A stretch of DNA of 64,000 nt from Heliocidaris tuberculata (taxonomy: Eukaryota; Echinodermata; Echinoidea; Camarodonta; Echinometridae), in contig CM046836.1 of the NCBI GenBank assembly GCA_025618425.1, positions 22,921,981 through 22,985,980 of the forward strand. Reading direction: 5' to 3'. The position numbers and the translations under genes are program-made. Numbering within the stretch: position 1 is the first letter of the stretch; each line of letters opens with the position of its first letter. This document shows positions 21,925-31,951 of this stretch, piece by piece. The notes beneath the pieces were generated by a model. The model did not search any database and was not told the origin of the DNA. It saw only the letters and a program-made list of their open reading frames with translations.

Positions 21925-22520
21925 AAGTGCGAAAGCTCTGACGTTTTATAGCAAATATGAAAGAAAGATAACGGCTCGTAGCACCTTTTTTAGGCGGAAA
22001 GTTAGTTCGGCGCCCGGACTGCTTTTCAATTATTTTGACTCAATACATGCACTGTATGTAACAGGGGTGGATGTAGGGAGGGGAAGTTTCCCTCTTCCCG
22101 CGCGGAGCGCGAAAGCTCTAACGATTGAGTAAATATGAGAAAAAGATAACGGCTCGTAGCATCTTTTTTTTTTTTAGGCGAAAAGTTAGTTCGACTCCCG
22201 GACTGACTTTCAATTATTTGGAGGCAATACTGCACTATATGTAACAGGGGTGGGTGCAGAGCGAAAGCTCTGACGTTTTAGGAAATTTGAGAGAAAGATA
22301 ACGGCTCGTAGCAAACAATTTTTTTTTTAGGCAGAAAAGTTATAGTTCGACGCCCTGACTGCTTTTCAATTTTTGGACGCATTATTGCACTGTATGTGTA
22401 ACAGGGGAGGGGGTGTTATTTCCCCTTTCCCGCGAGAAAACTTTGTCGTTTTAACAAATTTTGAGAGAAAGATAACGGCTCGTAGCGCCTTTTTAGGGTT
22501 TTTTTTTTCTCACTTCCCCC
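21925..22520 (+). repeat. Four-unit tandem repeat, ~150-180 bp
   Basis: Anchor GATAACGGCTCGTAGCA lies at about 21968, 22147, 22299 and 22470. Units share GCGAAAGCTCT, AGGCGGAAAGTTAGTTCG and GCACTGTATGTAACAGGGG. Related sequence occurs near 5130. Confidence 0.8.
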
Positions 22521-22720
22521 ATGTTTTCGTTCTTGCTTTTTTTTTTGAGGGGCTGAATGGGGGGGGGGGGGACGTGTACCAATGTGCCCCCTGCTACGCC
22601 AGTGATTTTGCTATTCGAGCATGTACTGTCTGATTCTGAGCTAGAAAAATTGCAGAGATCATGAGAAATGATAGTACAACAGCTTCTAGTTTTGTTGTAA
22701 TATACCATGATACAACAAGT

Positions 22721-23580
22721 AGTCCGGGAGCCAGGGGGGTCAACCTAGCTGGAAAGGAAACTTTTCATGTGCATGAATGTAAAGATCCAATATAACGTAT
22801 TGACCGTCTGGCATGTTCTGTGTGGTGGGTGGTCCAATAAATGAGCTAGATCAGCTGGAAAGGAAACCCTAAGAAACCTATATCAAAAGATTCGCCATAG
22901 TCCCAAGGTACATGAATGGACAATGCCAGACGTTTTAAGTGGTGGGGATGCCCGCCAGACGTCCCCAAAGGGGGTCCAAAAATTGAGCTAGATCAGCTGG
23001 AAAGGAAATCCGATGAAACCAATGGGAAATTGTCCGGCAGAGTCCAAAGATATCCACATGGTCACTGCCAGACGATTTAAGTGGTGGGGAGTGCTTGCCA
23101 GACGCCCCTAAAGTACCCCAAACCCCAATATTGAGCTAGATCAGCTGGAAAGGAAACCCTAAGAAACCTACATCAAAACGATTCGCCATAGTCCCAAGGT
23201 ACATGAATGGGCAATGCCAGACGTTTTAAGTGGTGGTGGTGGGGGGGGGGGGGGCTGCCCGCCAGACGCCCCTAAATTGGGTCCAAAAATTGAGCTAGAT
23301 CAGCTGGAAAGGAAACCCGGTGAAACCAATGGGAAATTGTCCGGCAGAATCCAAAGATACCCAAATGGCCACTGCCAGACGATTTAAGTGGTGGGGAGTG
23401 CTTGCCAGACGCCACTAAAGTTCCCCAACCCTCAATATTGAGCTAGATCAACTGGAAACGAAACCCTAAGAAACCTATATGACAAGATTCACCATAGTCC
23501 AAAATACACATATGACCATTGCCAGACGATTTAAGTGATGGAGAGTGCCCACCAGACGCCCCTATGGTAATCCACCCCAG
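22721..23580 (+). repeat. ~150-bp satellite array S, copy 1 (alternating unit types)
   Basis: Anchor GAGCTAGATCAGCTGGAAAGG occurs at about 22840, 22983, 23131, 23289 and 23440 (spacing 143-158). Units alternate between a type with GATTCGCCATAGTCC and a type with AATTGTCCGGCAGAGTCC, giving a ~300-bp dimer period. The array starts AGTCCGGGAGCC and ends GGTAATCCACCC; both ends recur in the inverted array at 42355-43463. Confidence 0.9.
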
Positions 23581-23724
23581 GCCGGTCGGAGATCTTTGGA
23601 TTTCAGCGCAGTCAGTCAGAGGTCACGACTGAAACCAGCCTTCAAACCAGCCTTCAGACCATCCAAGGTGGACATGAAAGACTGGGAGAACTACCTTCAA
23701 TTTGTAAGAAAGGTAACGAATTAA
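23581..23724 (+). pseudogene. LINE ORF1 C-terminal remnant
   Basis: Frame 23581-23724 ends in KDWENYLQFVRKVTN and TAA, which aligns with the end of ORF1 in copy 2 (EWQDYLRFVRSLLNR). The esterase part is missing because the copy begins here, next to the satellite. Only about 47 codons remain. Confidence 0.7.
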
Positions 23725-23761
23725 GTGAAAGTCTGACAGAATTAAGTGATGGTCCGCATAA

Positions 23762-26700
23762 ATTCGGAAATATAAGTTCCCGTGTGGAAACTGTGATAAG
23801 CCAGTCAAATCTAATCAATGCGGCCTTTTGTGTTCTAATTGTAAAAGATGGTTTCACACTGATTGTCAAGCTATAAGTTCATCAGAGTACTGTAGGTTAT
23901 ATGAATGCCCTAATGAGAATTGGAATTGTTTAACATGTAGTCTGCCATCTTTCTGTGATTCATTATTTACGGACGATTGTCTAGAGAAAGAAAACCAAAT
24001 TGATGATAGACTAAAAGAAAACTATTTAAGGGTCAGTCAAACACCTGAAAACCAAGTGAAAGCAAAAACAATTCTGCCAAACCTCACAGATGAAAAAATT
24101 TCTCTTTATCAGGAATTTGAAGAAAAGTTTAACGGCAAAGGTCTTCATTTCTTACACCTTAATGTGAGGTCTATTCTGAACAAGATATCGGAACTTAGAA
24201 TTCTTTTTAAAAGAATAAGCCTGTCTATTATTGCTTTCACTGAAACATGGTTAAATAATTCCATAAATGATGAAGAAGTTGAAATAGACGGATATAAAAT
24301 CATACGCCGTGATCGACCCTCTGGCTCTGGAGGTGGTGTATGTTTATATATCAGAAATGATATTGCATTTAATATTATTGATGATATATGTACAGGAGAT
24401 GCGGAATCATTGTGGATTAATTTGCTTATACCAAGATCAAAACCAATTGTTGTGGGTGTTCTGTATAGACCTCCTAAGAACAATTTGTTTATCGAGGAAT
24501 TGTCCAGTTCTTTTGATATACTAAAGAAGGATGACGAAATTATTCTTTTAGGAGACATGAATATTTGTCTTCTTCACAAATCGCCATTGGCTAAAAAATA
24601 TATTGACTTGTTGAGTCTTCACGGGTTTAGTCAACTCATTAAAGACGCAACGCGCGTTACACCTACATGTTCTTCTCTACTGGATCATATTATTTGTAGC
24701 AAAGAAAATAAAATAAGTCAAAGTGGTATCATTGATCTTGGTATTAGCGACCATTCTTGTACTTTCTGTACACGGAAAAATATTAGACTGGCAATAGGTC
24801 ATCACAGGACTAGTACTATTAGATCCATGAAAAAATATACAGAACAGACTTTCAATCTTCAACTGTCTGCTGTTGACTGGTCAGGAATAACTGACTGTAC
24901 AGATGTAAATGAGGCATGGTCAATATTTCAACATGTTTTTATCTCAACTTTGAATATGATAGCGCCACAGAAACGGGTAAGAATAAAACAAAGATCAGAA
25001 AATTGGGTGACTAAAGATATTCTTTCCCTAATTCAAGAGAGAAATATAGTATTAAAAAAAATGAAAAGAGCAAAAGATGAGACGCTCTCTAAAAGATACA
25101 GAGTATTAAGAAATATGGTCCAAAGAGAGGTGAAAAAGGCTAAGCTCGAATACTTACAAAACAAGATAGAAGAAAATAAACAAGATTCGAAAAGACTTTG
25201 GCAGAATCTGAAAAGCTTAGGATTAAAAAGTAAGAAGAGAAAAGAACAAGAATCTGTCATTACAATCGATGGGGAATTATGTCATGATAAGATGGCCATT
25301 GCTAATGAATTCAATTCTTATTTTACAAATGTGGCAGCCAAATTAGTAGACAAACTCCCTCCTTGTAAAAATCTTTTCAGCGCAGACAATGATTGTATTC
25401 GTGAGTTTTACGAAAGAAAAGGTGTACTTGAAAACAGCTTCGAGTTATCACCAATCAGTGAACAATTTGTTTTCAATGAGTTACATAAATTAAATATATC
25501 AAAAAGTACTGGGTTAGACATGATTCCAGCTAAATTTCTGAAAGATGGTGCGAAGGTTTTATATAAGCCTTTAAGTTACTTAATGAACCTATCTATCTTG
25601 ACGAGCACTTTTCCTGAGGATATGAAAATAGCAAAAGTGACTCCACTTTATAAAAAGAAAGATAAAACTGATGTAACCAATTATAGACCTATTAGTGTTT
25701 TAAGCGTAGCATCAAAAATTCTGGAAAAATCGGTCTGTGTTCAAATTGAAAAATACTTCAAAGAAAATGATATAATTTATGAATTTCAATCTGGCTTTCG
25801 ACATGACTATTCGACTGAAACATGTCTAATTCATTTAACTGATTATTTGAGGACAGAAACTTCCCAAGGGCGCTTTGTTGGTATGGTGCTCCTTGATCTG
25901 CAAAAAGCTTTTGATACAGTTAATCATGGCGTCTTGTTGAAAAAGTTAGAAATAATGGGTTTTAACAAGGCAAGTTTAGAATGGTTCAGATCCTACTTGT
26001 CTAATCGACACCAAGTAGTGGCCATTCATGATATTCGTTCCAAACTAATGCCGATAACATGCGGTGTTCCTCAGGGAAGCATTTTAGGCCCAATTCTATT
26101 TACAAGTTATATCAATGATATGTGTATTTGTATAAAAGACTGTAAACTATTATTGTACGCTGATGACAGCGTACTACTCTATTCAAATCCTAATCCAAAA
26201 TTTCTTGAGGAGAAGCTCAGTGAACAGCTATCTACATGTGTCGATTGGATGACTGATAATAAGCTTTCTTTACACTTGGGCAAAACAGAAAGCATTTTGT
26301 TTTGTTCTAAAAGTAGTTCTAAAAAGTCATTTGAATTCAAAGTGACACACAATAATCAAGTAATTCAGAGAAAAGAATCTGTGAAGTATTTAGGCATTGA
26401 GTTGGCTAGCGCAATTTCATTTTCTTCTTTAGTAGAATCAGTAGTAAAAAAAGCAAATTCTCGTCTAAAATTTTTGTACAGATATCAAAATTGTTTGAAT
26501 TTAAAAGCAAGACGTATACTCTGTTTTGCTCTTATTCAATGTTTGTTTGACTATGCTAACCCTGTATGGTATAGTAACATAAACAAGTTAGAACAAAAGA
26601 AGTTGAAAATTATACAGAACAAAATGGTCAGATTCATCAACTGTTCTGGTCCAAGAACTCATGTTGGCTACAGCGAACTTTCTAAAGCTGGTTTTCTTGA

Positions 26701-27025
26701 AGTTAACCAAAGATCAAAACAACTCGTATTGCATCACGTGCATAAAATATATCATACTAGGTCAAATCATTATATTCGATCCAACTTCAATCTTGTTACT
26801 GACTTACATAATTATGATACAAGAAATAGCAGATTCAACTTTAACTTACCAGAAAGAGTAGGTAGCATTGAAAATTCGTTTTATTACATTGCCATCAAAC
26901 ATTGGAATACCCTTCCTAATTATATAAAGGAAATAGAAAACTTTGCTCTTTTTAAGAGGAAATTAAGGGAATACCTATCACTTGAGAGTCAGAGGAGAGA
27001 AGCAAATGACATGGTATATGATTGA
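23762..27025 (+). CDS. LINE ORF2: PHD finger - APE endonuclease - reverse transcriptase, open
   Basis: The frame is open from 23762 (after TAA at 23759) to TGA at 27023-27025, about 1,087 codons. Residue numbers here count from the TTG at 23828. A Cys4-His-Cys3 PHD-like finger comes first (CGNC, CSNC, HTDC, CLTC). The apurinic-type endonuclease follows: LNVRSI near 112, TETW (Glu139), GDMN (Asp243) and SDHS (Asp308-His309). The reverse transcriptase has NYRPIS, GVPQGSILGP (about 746) and the catalytic YADD (777-780), then the W-N-x-LP tail. It should encode target-primed retrotransposition. No ATG precedes the PHD finger in frame, so initiation is unclear. An open frame of this length suggests recent activity, although the copy is 5'-truncated. 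Confidence 0.9.
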   Translation: MRKYKFPCGNCDKPVKSNQCGLLCSNCKRWFHTDCQAISSSEYCRLYECPNENWNCLTCSLPSFCDSLFTDDCLEKENQIDDRLKENYLRVSQTPENQVKAKTILPNLTDEKISLYQEFEEKFNGKGLHFLHLNVRSILNKISELRILFKRISLSIIAFTETWLNNSINDEEVEIDGYKIIRRDRPSGSGGGVCLYIRNDIAFNIIDDICTGDAESLWINLLIPRSKPIVVGVLYRPPKNNLFIEELSSSFDILKKDDEIILLGDMNICLLHKSPLAKKYIDLLSLHGFSQLIKDATRVTPTCSSLLDHIICSKENKISQSGIIDLGISDHSCTFCTRKNIRLAIGHHRTSTIRSMKKYTEQTFNLQLSAVDWSGITDCTDVNEAWSIFQHVFISTLNMIAPQKRVRIKQRSENWVTKDILSLIQERNIVLKKMKRAKDETLSKRYRVLRNMVQREVKKAKLEYLQNKIEENKQDSKRLWQNLKSLGLKSKKRKEQESVITIDGELCHDKMAIANEFNSYFTNVAAKLVDKLPPCKNLFSADNDCIREFYERKGVLENSFELSPISEQFVFNELHKLNISKSTGLDMIPAKFLKDGAKVLYKPLSYLMNLSILTSTFPEDMKIAKVTPLYKKKDKTDVTNYRPISVLSVASKILEKSVCVQIEKYFKENDIIYEFQSGFRHDYSTETCLIHLTDYLRTETSQGRFVGMVLLDLQKAFDTVNHGVLLKKLEIMGFNKASLEWFRSYLSNRHQVVAIHDIRSKLMPITCGVPQGSILGPILFTSYINDMCICIKDCKLLLYADDSVLLYSNPNPKFLEEKLSEQLSTCVDWMTDNKLSLHLGKTESILFCSKSSSKKSFEFKVTHNNQVIQRKESVKYLGIELASAISFSSLVESVVKKANSRLKFLYRYQNCLNLKARRILCFALIQCLFDYANPVWYSNINKLEQKKLKIIQNKMVRFINCSGPRTHVGYSELSKAGFLEVNQRSKQLVLHHVHKIYHTRSNHYIRSNFNLVTDLHNYDTRNSRFNFNLPERVGSIENSFYYIAIKHWNTLPNYIKEIENFALFKRKLREYLSLESQRREANDMVYD

Positions 27026-27148
27026 AATTGCCAGAAGAAAGAATATATATATACTTTTGTTTTTGTACGTTTTAGAGATTCAACATATTCTTTATTATTC
27101 TTTTTGCTCCTCCTCCTCCTCGTCATCATCATCATCTTCTTCTTCTTC

Positions 27149-27179
<31 letters not shown>

Positions 27180-27437
27180 CATTATTATTATTATTATTGT
27201 TGTTGTTATTATAATCATTATTAAATGTTATAAATGTTGTTTTTGTTATCATTTTTATTATTCTTAAAAAAAATTTCTTCTCAGTCTGTAAATAATACAA
27301 ATTGAACTAATTAATTTTGTATGTTGGGGACCCCACTGGAAATAAGCTCTCGAGCTTTCGTGGGTTATCCTGTTCAAGCTTACATAATTTTGATCTGATA
27401 TTCTTTTATTGTTGTATGTTAGAGGCTTGGCAAATAA

Positions 27438-27491
<54 letters not shown>

Positions 27492-27492
<1 letters not shown>

Positions 27493-29140
27493 GCCATTTT
27501 AAAGTGGTACGGTTTCAGTGGAGGTCTTGGGGTGAAACCCCAAGCGGGGTTCGAAGGGACAGAACCCCTCGTATCGGTGTAAGGGAACATTTTGAAAGGG
27601 GGGGGGGGGTTGTGATACCAAATTTGCCGACAATAATGTTGCACCCTAACCCTCCCCCTAATAATAAGAAAATAAAATTACAGATTATAGAGATCTAGAT
27701 CATACAGGGCCATTTTCGGAAGGAGGGGGCTGACGCCTTTTGCCCGAATATCAACTTTTCAATTTCAAAATGTTTGCGAGCGAGCGAAGCTAGCGAGCAA
27801 ATTAAAGAAAAACAAAAAACTTTTCTTAGAGAAAATGTACAGAAGTTAAATATAAAAGTTACATAATTATCTTGGAACCTCGCTGCCCAAATATGTGGAT
27901 ATTCTTTCTCCTCGCTGCCCGAATATAAAGTGGTGGTTGCCCGAATATCGGAACTTTGAAAATCCTCGGGGGAGGGGGGCTACAGGCAGGCGCGCCGGAA
28001 GCATTTTGGGATTGGGGGGGGGGGCAAACATTCAAGGAGGCTCACCTTTCAAGGGCTCATGTCTTCTCACCCCTAAAAAAACACACGCGCTTTCCCACCC
28101 TCTCACAACAATACAGATCCTACTGCTAAATCAAAATTTTACTCAAAAATTCTCTGACAAGCATTTTGGGGTGTATTTTTACTCGAAAATTCTCTGACAA
28201 GCAAAAAAAAGAGAGAGAGAGAGAGAAAAAAAAAAGGTTATCAGCATTTTTTGGGTGTATTTTAACTGGAAAATTCTCTGACAAGCAAAAAAAACCCCAA
28301 AACACTAGAATTATGCTAAAATTCTGCTAAATTTTGTCAAATTATGCTAAAGCGGGCAAAATTCTGCCAGAAAGCAGAATTCTGCTAACTCTGGCAACCT
28401 TGCGTCTAATACAAAACCTCCATTACGTTAAAGTTTAAAGTTTGAATGCTTTATCTGTCTTCAGTGATCTCCATGAATACGAAAAATGTATACAAAGGCT
28501 TACAATTACGTAATAAAGCAATCAAGCTTTTATTATATACACACGATTTTTACTCCGTTACTACTGATTTTTTTTTTTTTTATGGGGGGGGGGCGAAAAT
28601 GCATTTTGCCCCCCACTTTTTCGTGTTTTTTTTTGGGGGGGGTGTAAGTTTTCGTAGTGAAAATGTACAGAAGTTACCTTGAGAAGTTGCATAATTATCT
28701 GGGAACCTTGCTGCCAACATATGTGGATATTCTTTCTCCTCGCTGCCCGAATATGAAGTGGTGGTTGCCCGAATATCGTAACTTTGCCGAAGGGGGACGC
28801 CTTTTGCCCGAATATCAACTTTTCAGTTTCTTAATTTTTGTAAGTTTTCGTAGTGAAAATGTACAGAGAAGTTACATTCAGAAGTTACATTATAATCTGG
28901 GAATCTTGCACCTCATTTTTTGAATATGAAGTGGTGGTTGCCCGAATATCGGAACTTTGAAAATCCTCGGGGGGGGGGGGGCTGCAGCCTATTGCCGAAG
29001 GGGGACGCCTTTTGCCCAAATATTAACTTTCCACCGAAGCGAGCGAGCGAGCGAGCAAAACAATTGTCATATTTGTCCTTCTTTTTCTTTCTTCCCCTTT
29101 TCCTTTCCTTCTTTATCACTTTCTTGACTCGATATTATTT
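27492..29140. other. Decayed repeat region with G runs
   Basis: Pieces recur inside it: TGCCCGAATATCAACTTTTC, GAAGTGGTGGTTGCCCGAAT, AAATCCTCGGGGG and GCGAGCGAGCGAAGC (27778, 29040). G runs of 11-13 lie at 27598, 28014 and 28969. AAAATTCTCTGACAAGCA occurs three times (28148-28280) and again near 61340-61400. No gene is supported; frames read simple repeats. Confidence 0.6.
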
Positions 29141-29142
29141 TT

Positions 29143-30344
29143 GTCCAGGCCGAACGAAGTTCGCGAGGGGACTATGAAACGGGCTCCGTACGTGTGTGCG
29201 TGTGTGTGTGTGTCCGTCCGTCCGTCCGTCCGTCTGTCCGTGTGTGCTCAAATGTTAGAAAATGCTACTTCTCCGTCATTTCTTGGCCGATTTTGATTCC
29301 GATTGTTTTATCTGATAGGGCTGGGTGGGGGCTACCAAACTTCTACACAGAATTTTGAAATTCATTAATTATGCAAATTTATGCAAATTTATTCAAAATT
29401 GACGAAAAATGCTACTTCTCCTCTATTTCACATCGGATTTTGATTCCGATTGTTTTATCTGATAGGGCTGGGTGGGGGCTTCTAAACTTCTACACAGAAT
29501 TTTGAAATTCATTAATTATGCAAATTTATGCAAATTTATTCAAAATTGACGAAAAATGCTACTTCTCCTCTATTTCACATAGGATTTTGATTCCGATTGT
29601 TTTATCTGATAGGGCTGGGTGGGGGCTTCCAAACTTCTACACAGAATTTTGAAATTCATTAATTATGCAAATTTATGCAAATTTATTCAAAATTGACGAA
29701 AAATGCTACTTCTCCTCTATTTCACATCGGATTTTGATTCCGATTGTTTTATCTGATAGGGCAGGGTGGGGGCTTCCAAACTTCTACACAGAATTTTGAA
29801 ATTCATTAATTATGCACATTTATGCAAATTTATTCAAAATTGACGAAAAATGCTACTTCTCCTCTATTTCACATCGGATTTTGATTCCGATTGTTTTATC
29901 TGATAGGGCTGGGTGGGGGCTTCCAAACTTCTACACAGAATTTTGAAATTCATTAATTATGCAAATTTATGCAAATTTATTCAAAATTGACGAAAAATGC
30001 TACTTCTCCTCTATTTCACATCGGATTTTGATTCCGATTGTTTTATCTGATAGGGCTGGGTGGGGGCTTCCAAACTTCTACACAGAATTTTGAAATTCAT
30101 TATTCATGCAAATTTATGCAAATTTATTCAAAATGGCTGAAGGTTCATAATGTTTTCATGTTTTATATTTCAGTTGTATACATGCATTGTTGGTATTCTC
30201 TTCTTTTGCATGCAGTAACATTATTATTTTATTCACTAAAGTTTTTCACTGAAGTTTTAAGGTTCAGGCTAGTTAATTTCCACAGATCTGCACTTCCGGC
30301 GGGGACATTTATTACGCATTGCGTAATTTACTCATTCACTTGTT
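29143..30344 (+). mobile_element. Helentron-like non-autonomous element, copy B
   Basis: Opposite orientation to copy A. Order on plus: GTCCAGGCCG end (29143), CA and ACGG microsatellites, six 147-bp units, inner CGGCGGGGAC (30297-30306), hairpin ATTACGCATTGCGTAAT (30311-30327), end near 30344. Homology with copy A continues 38 bp past the inner inverted motif and stops abruptly at both ends, so the true ends are asymmetric, as expected of a rolling-circle element rather than a TIR transposon. Confidence 0.7.
29250..30110. repeat. Tandem array, six units, exact 147-bp period
   Basis: Anchor CTGGGTGGGGGCT (one copy CAGGG) starts at 29321, 29468, 29615, 29762, 29909 and 30056: five consecutive spacings of exactly 147 bp. 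Confidence 0.95.
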
Positions 30345-30940
30345 TAGATTTGCGATTGGATGAACAAGTTTTGTGGCATATATACTGTTCTTCGGTTTAT
30401 GTGATAATGCGTTTCATAATAATGGAAAAAAATTCAAAGTCACTTCGATGTTCGTGTTCTTCCATTAAGCTGGTGATAAGTCTACGATCAGCCAATAATT
30501 ATGACATTTATCACCCTCCCACCTTCTCTCTTCTTTTCTCTTCTCTTTTTCTCCCCCCCCCCCCCCCTCTCTCTCTCTCTCCTTTTCCTCTTCTCTTTTC
30601 TTCTCCCTCTCCATCTTCTCTCTTTTTTTAGGCTGAAAAGTGGTACGGTCAATTCCATACCATCCGTAGCGGCTCCGACGGGCCTGATCCATCCACCATT
30701 ATTGAGCTAGATCAGCTAGAAAAGAAACCTTATGAAACCTGTGGGAAATTACTCGCCAGATTCCAAAGATACGCAAATGATCTCTACCAGACGATTTAAG
30801 TGGTGGAGAGTGACTGTTATAGCCCTTACTAATATATATCCACTATAATTTTAAGCGAGATCAGGTGGAAACAAAAGTTCGTGGGAACAAAGGAAAAAAC
30901 AAAAGCAAACAAACAAATTGGCTTTGTCCAGACTTACATA
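30345..30940. other. Spacer with pyrimidine run and a single satellite S monomer
   Basis: A CT-rich stretch with C15 lies at 30500-30630. From about 30697 a diverged satellite S unit (TTGAGCTAGATCAGCTAGAA, CAGACGATTTAAGTGGTGGA) ends near 30810. No gene. Confidence 0.6.
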
Positions 30941-31372
30941 GATTTGATTTGATTTGATTTGATTTATTTGTCAAGTTCAAATATACACATACATAAAATA
31001 AAAATTCATGAAAGCTTGACAGGATGACCCATGAAAGCTCGAGAGCTTATTTACAATGGGGTCCTAAACAGAGCATTACAAGACAATCATGGAAATGTAT
31101 GGCATTAGTTCTTATATACAGATGAAACATATTTACAGAAAAGTATAACAGCAACAAAACTGAATGAAGAAGAAAAAAAAAAAGTTAAACCCAAGAATAA
31201 AACAATACATATAAATAAGAACAAGGTATAGAGAAAAGAATATTGATCTGAAAATCTTAGCCATATCACACAAATGTGTAAATCATGTCACTTGTTTCTG
31301 TTCTCTTAGACTCAAGTGATAGGAAATCTTTTAGAACTCTCTTAAAATGTGCGAAGTTTCCTATTGCTTTAA

Positions 31373-31951
31373 AGGAAACCAAAACCCAAGGAGAGAATCA
31401 GTGTTATTGGAAAGTGAAAATTCAGAGAAGCACTTTACAAAAAGTTTCATTTTAATTGGTTAAAAAATGAGAGAGTTATGGAAGTTTGAAAAGTCTCGTT
31501 TTACTTTCTATGGGGATCCTCAAATTGGCAAAATTGCTTCAAAATGGCTGATTTTGTGAACAACTCTCCATTTGTTTTGTACACAGATTTTCAGATTTTC
31601 CCCATTATCTCTCAGGGTGCTCCTTGTCTCCTCCTGAACTCGACATATGTGGTGTAAAATACATTTTCCCATTATATATGTTGAGCTCAGAAGGAGATTA
31701 ACTGCACCTTGAAAGATAATGGGGAAAATCTGAAAATCTGTGTACAAAACAAATGGAGAGTTGTTCACAAAATCAGCCATTTTGAAGCAATTTTGCCAAT
31801 TTGAGGATCCCCATAGAAAGTAAAACGAGACTTTTTAAACTTCCATAACTCTCTCATTTTTCAACCAATTTTAATGAAACTTTTTGTAAAGTGCTTCTCT
31901 GAATTCTCACTTTCCAATAACATTGATTCTCTCCTTGGGTTTTGGTTTCCT
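31373..31951. mobile_element. TTAA-flanked palindromic MITE, family AGGAAACC, inside LINE ORF2
   Basis: Near-perfect long inverted repeat over its whole 579 bp (arms about 250 bp or more, for example CCCCATTATCTCTCAGGGTG and its partner). Ends AGGAAACC and GGTTTCCT are flanked by TTAA at 31369-31372 and 31952-31955. One TTAA belongs to the LINE codons Ile-Lys, and the LINE reading continues correctly after it, so the insertion is precise. The ends suit Kolobok-type elements. Confidence 0.9.

Larger units (their letters stand above)
23581..27491 (+). mobile_element. CR1-like LINE retrotransposon, copy 1 (5'-truncated)
   Basis: Spans the last 47 codons of ORF1, a short inter-ORF piece, an open ORF2 and a 3' UTR of about 470 bp ending in (AATC)13 at 27439-27491. 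The 3' UTR shares GAAAGCTCGAGAGCTTATTT (reversed) with LINE copy 2 on the other strand, confirming one family. It abuts the end of satellite array S. The UTR also holds TCC, TCA and TTA microsatellites (about 27106-27225). Confidence 0.9.

Noticed and set aside
27106..27225. Ser/Tyr homopolymer frame at the LINE 3' end
   Set aside because: It translates TCC, TCA and TTA microsatellites in the LINE 3' UTR.
30038..30631. 197-codon plus-strand frame
   Set aside because: It runs from the end of the 147-bp array through the Helentron-like terminus into a CT-rich simple repeat; part of it is repeated in copy A at 6019-6249.
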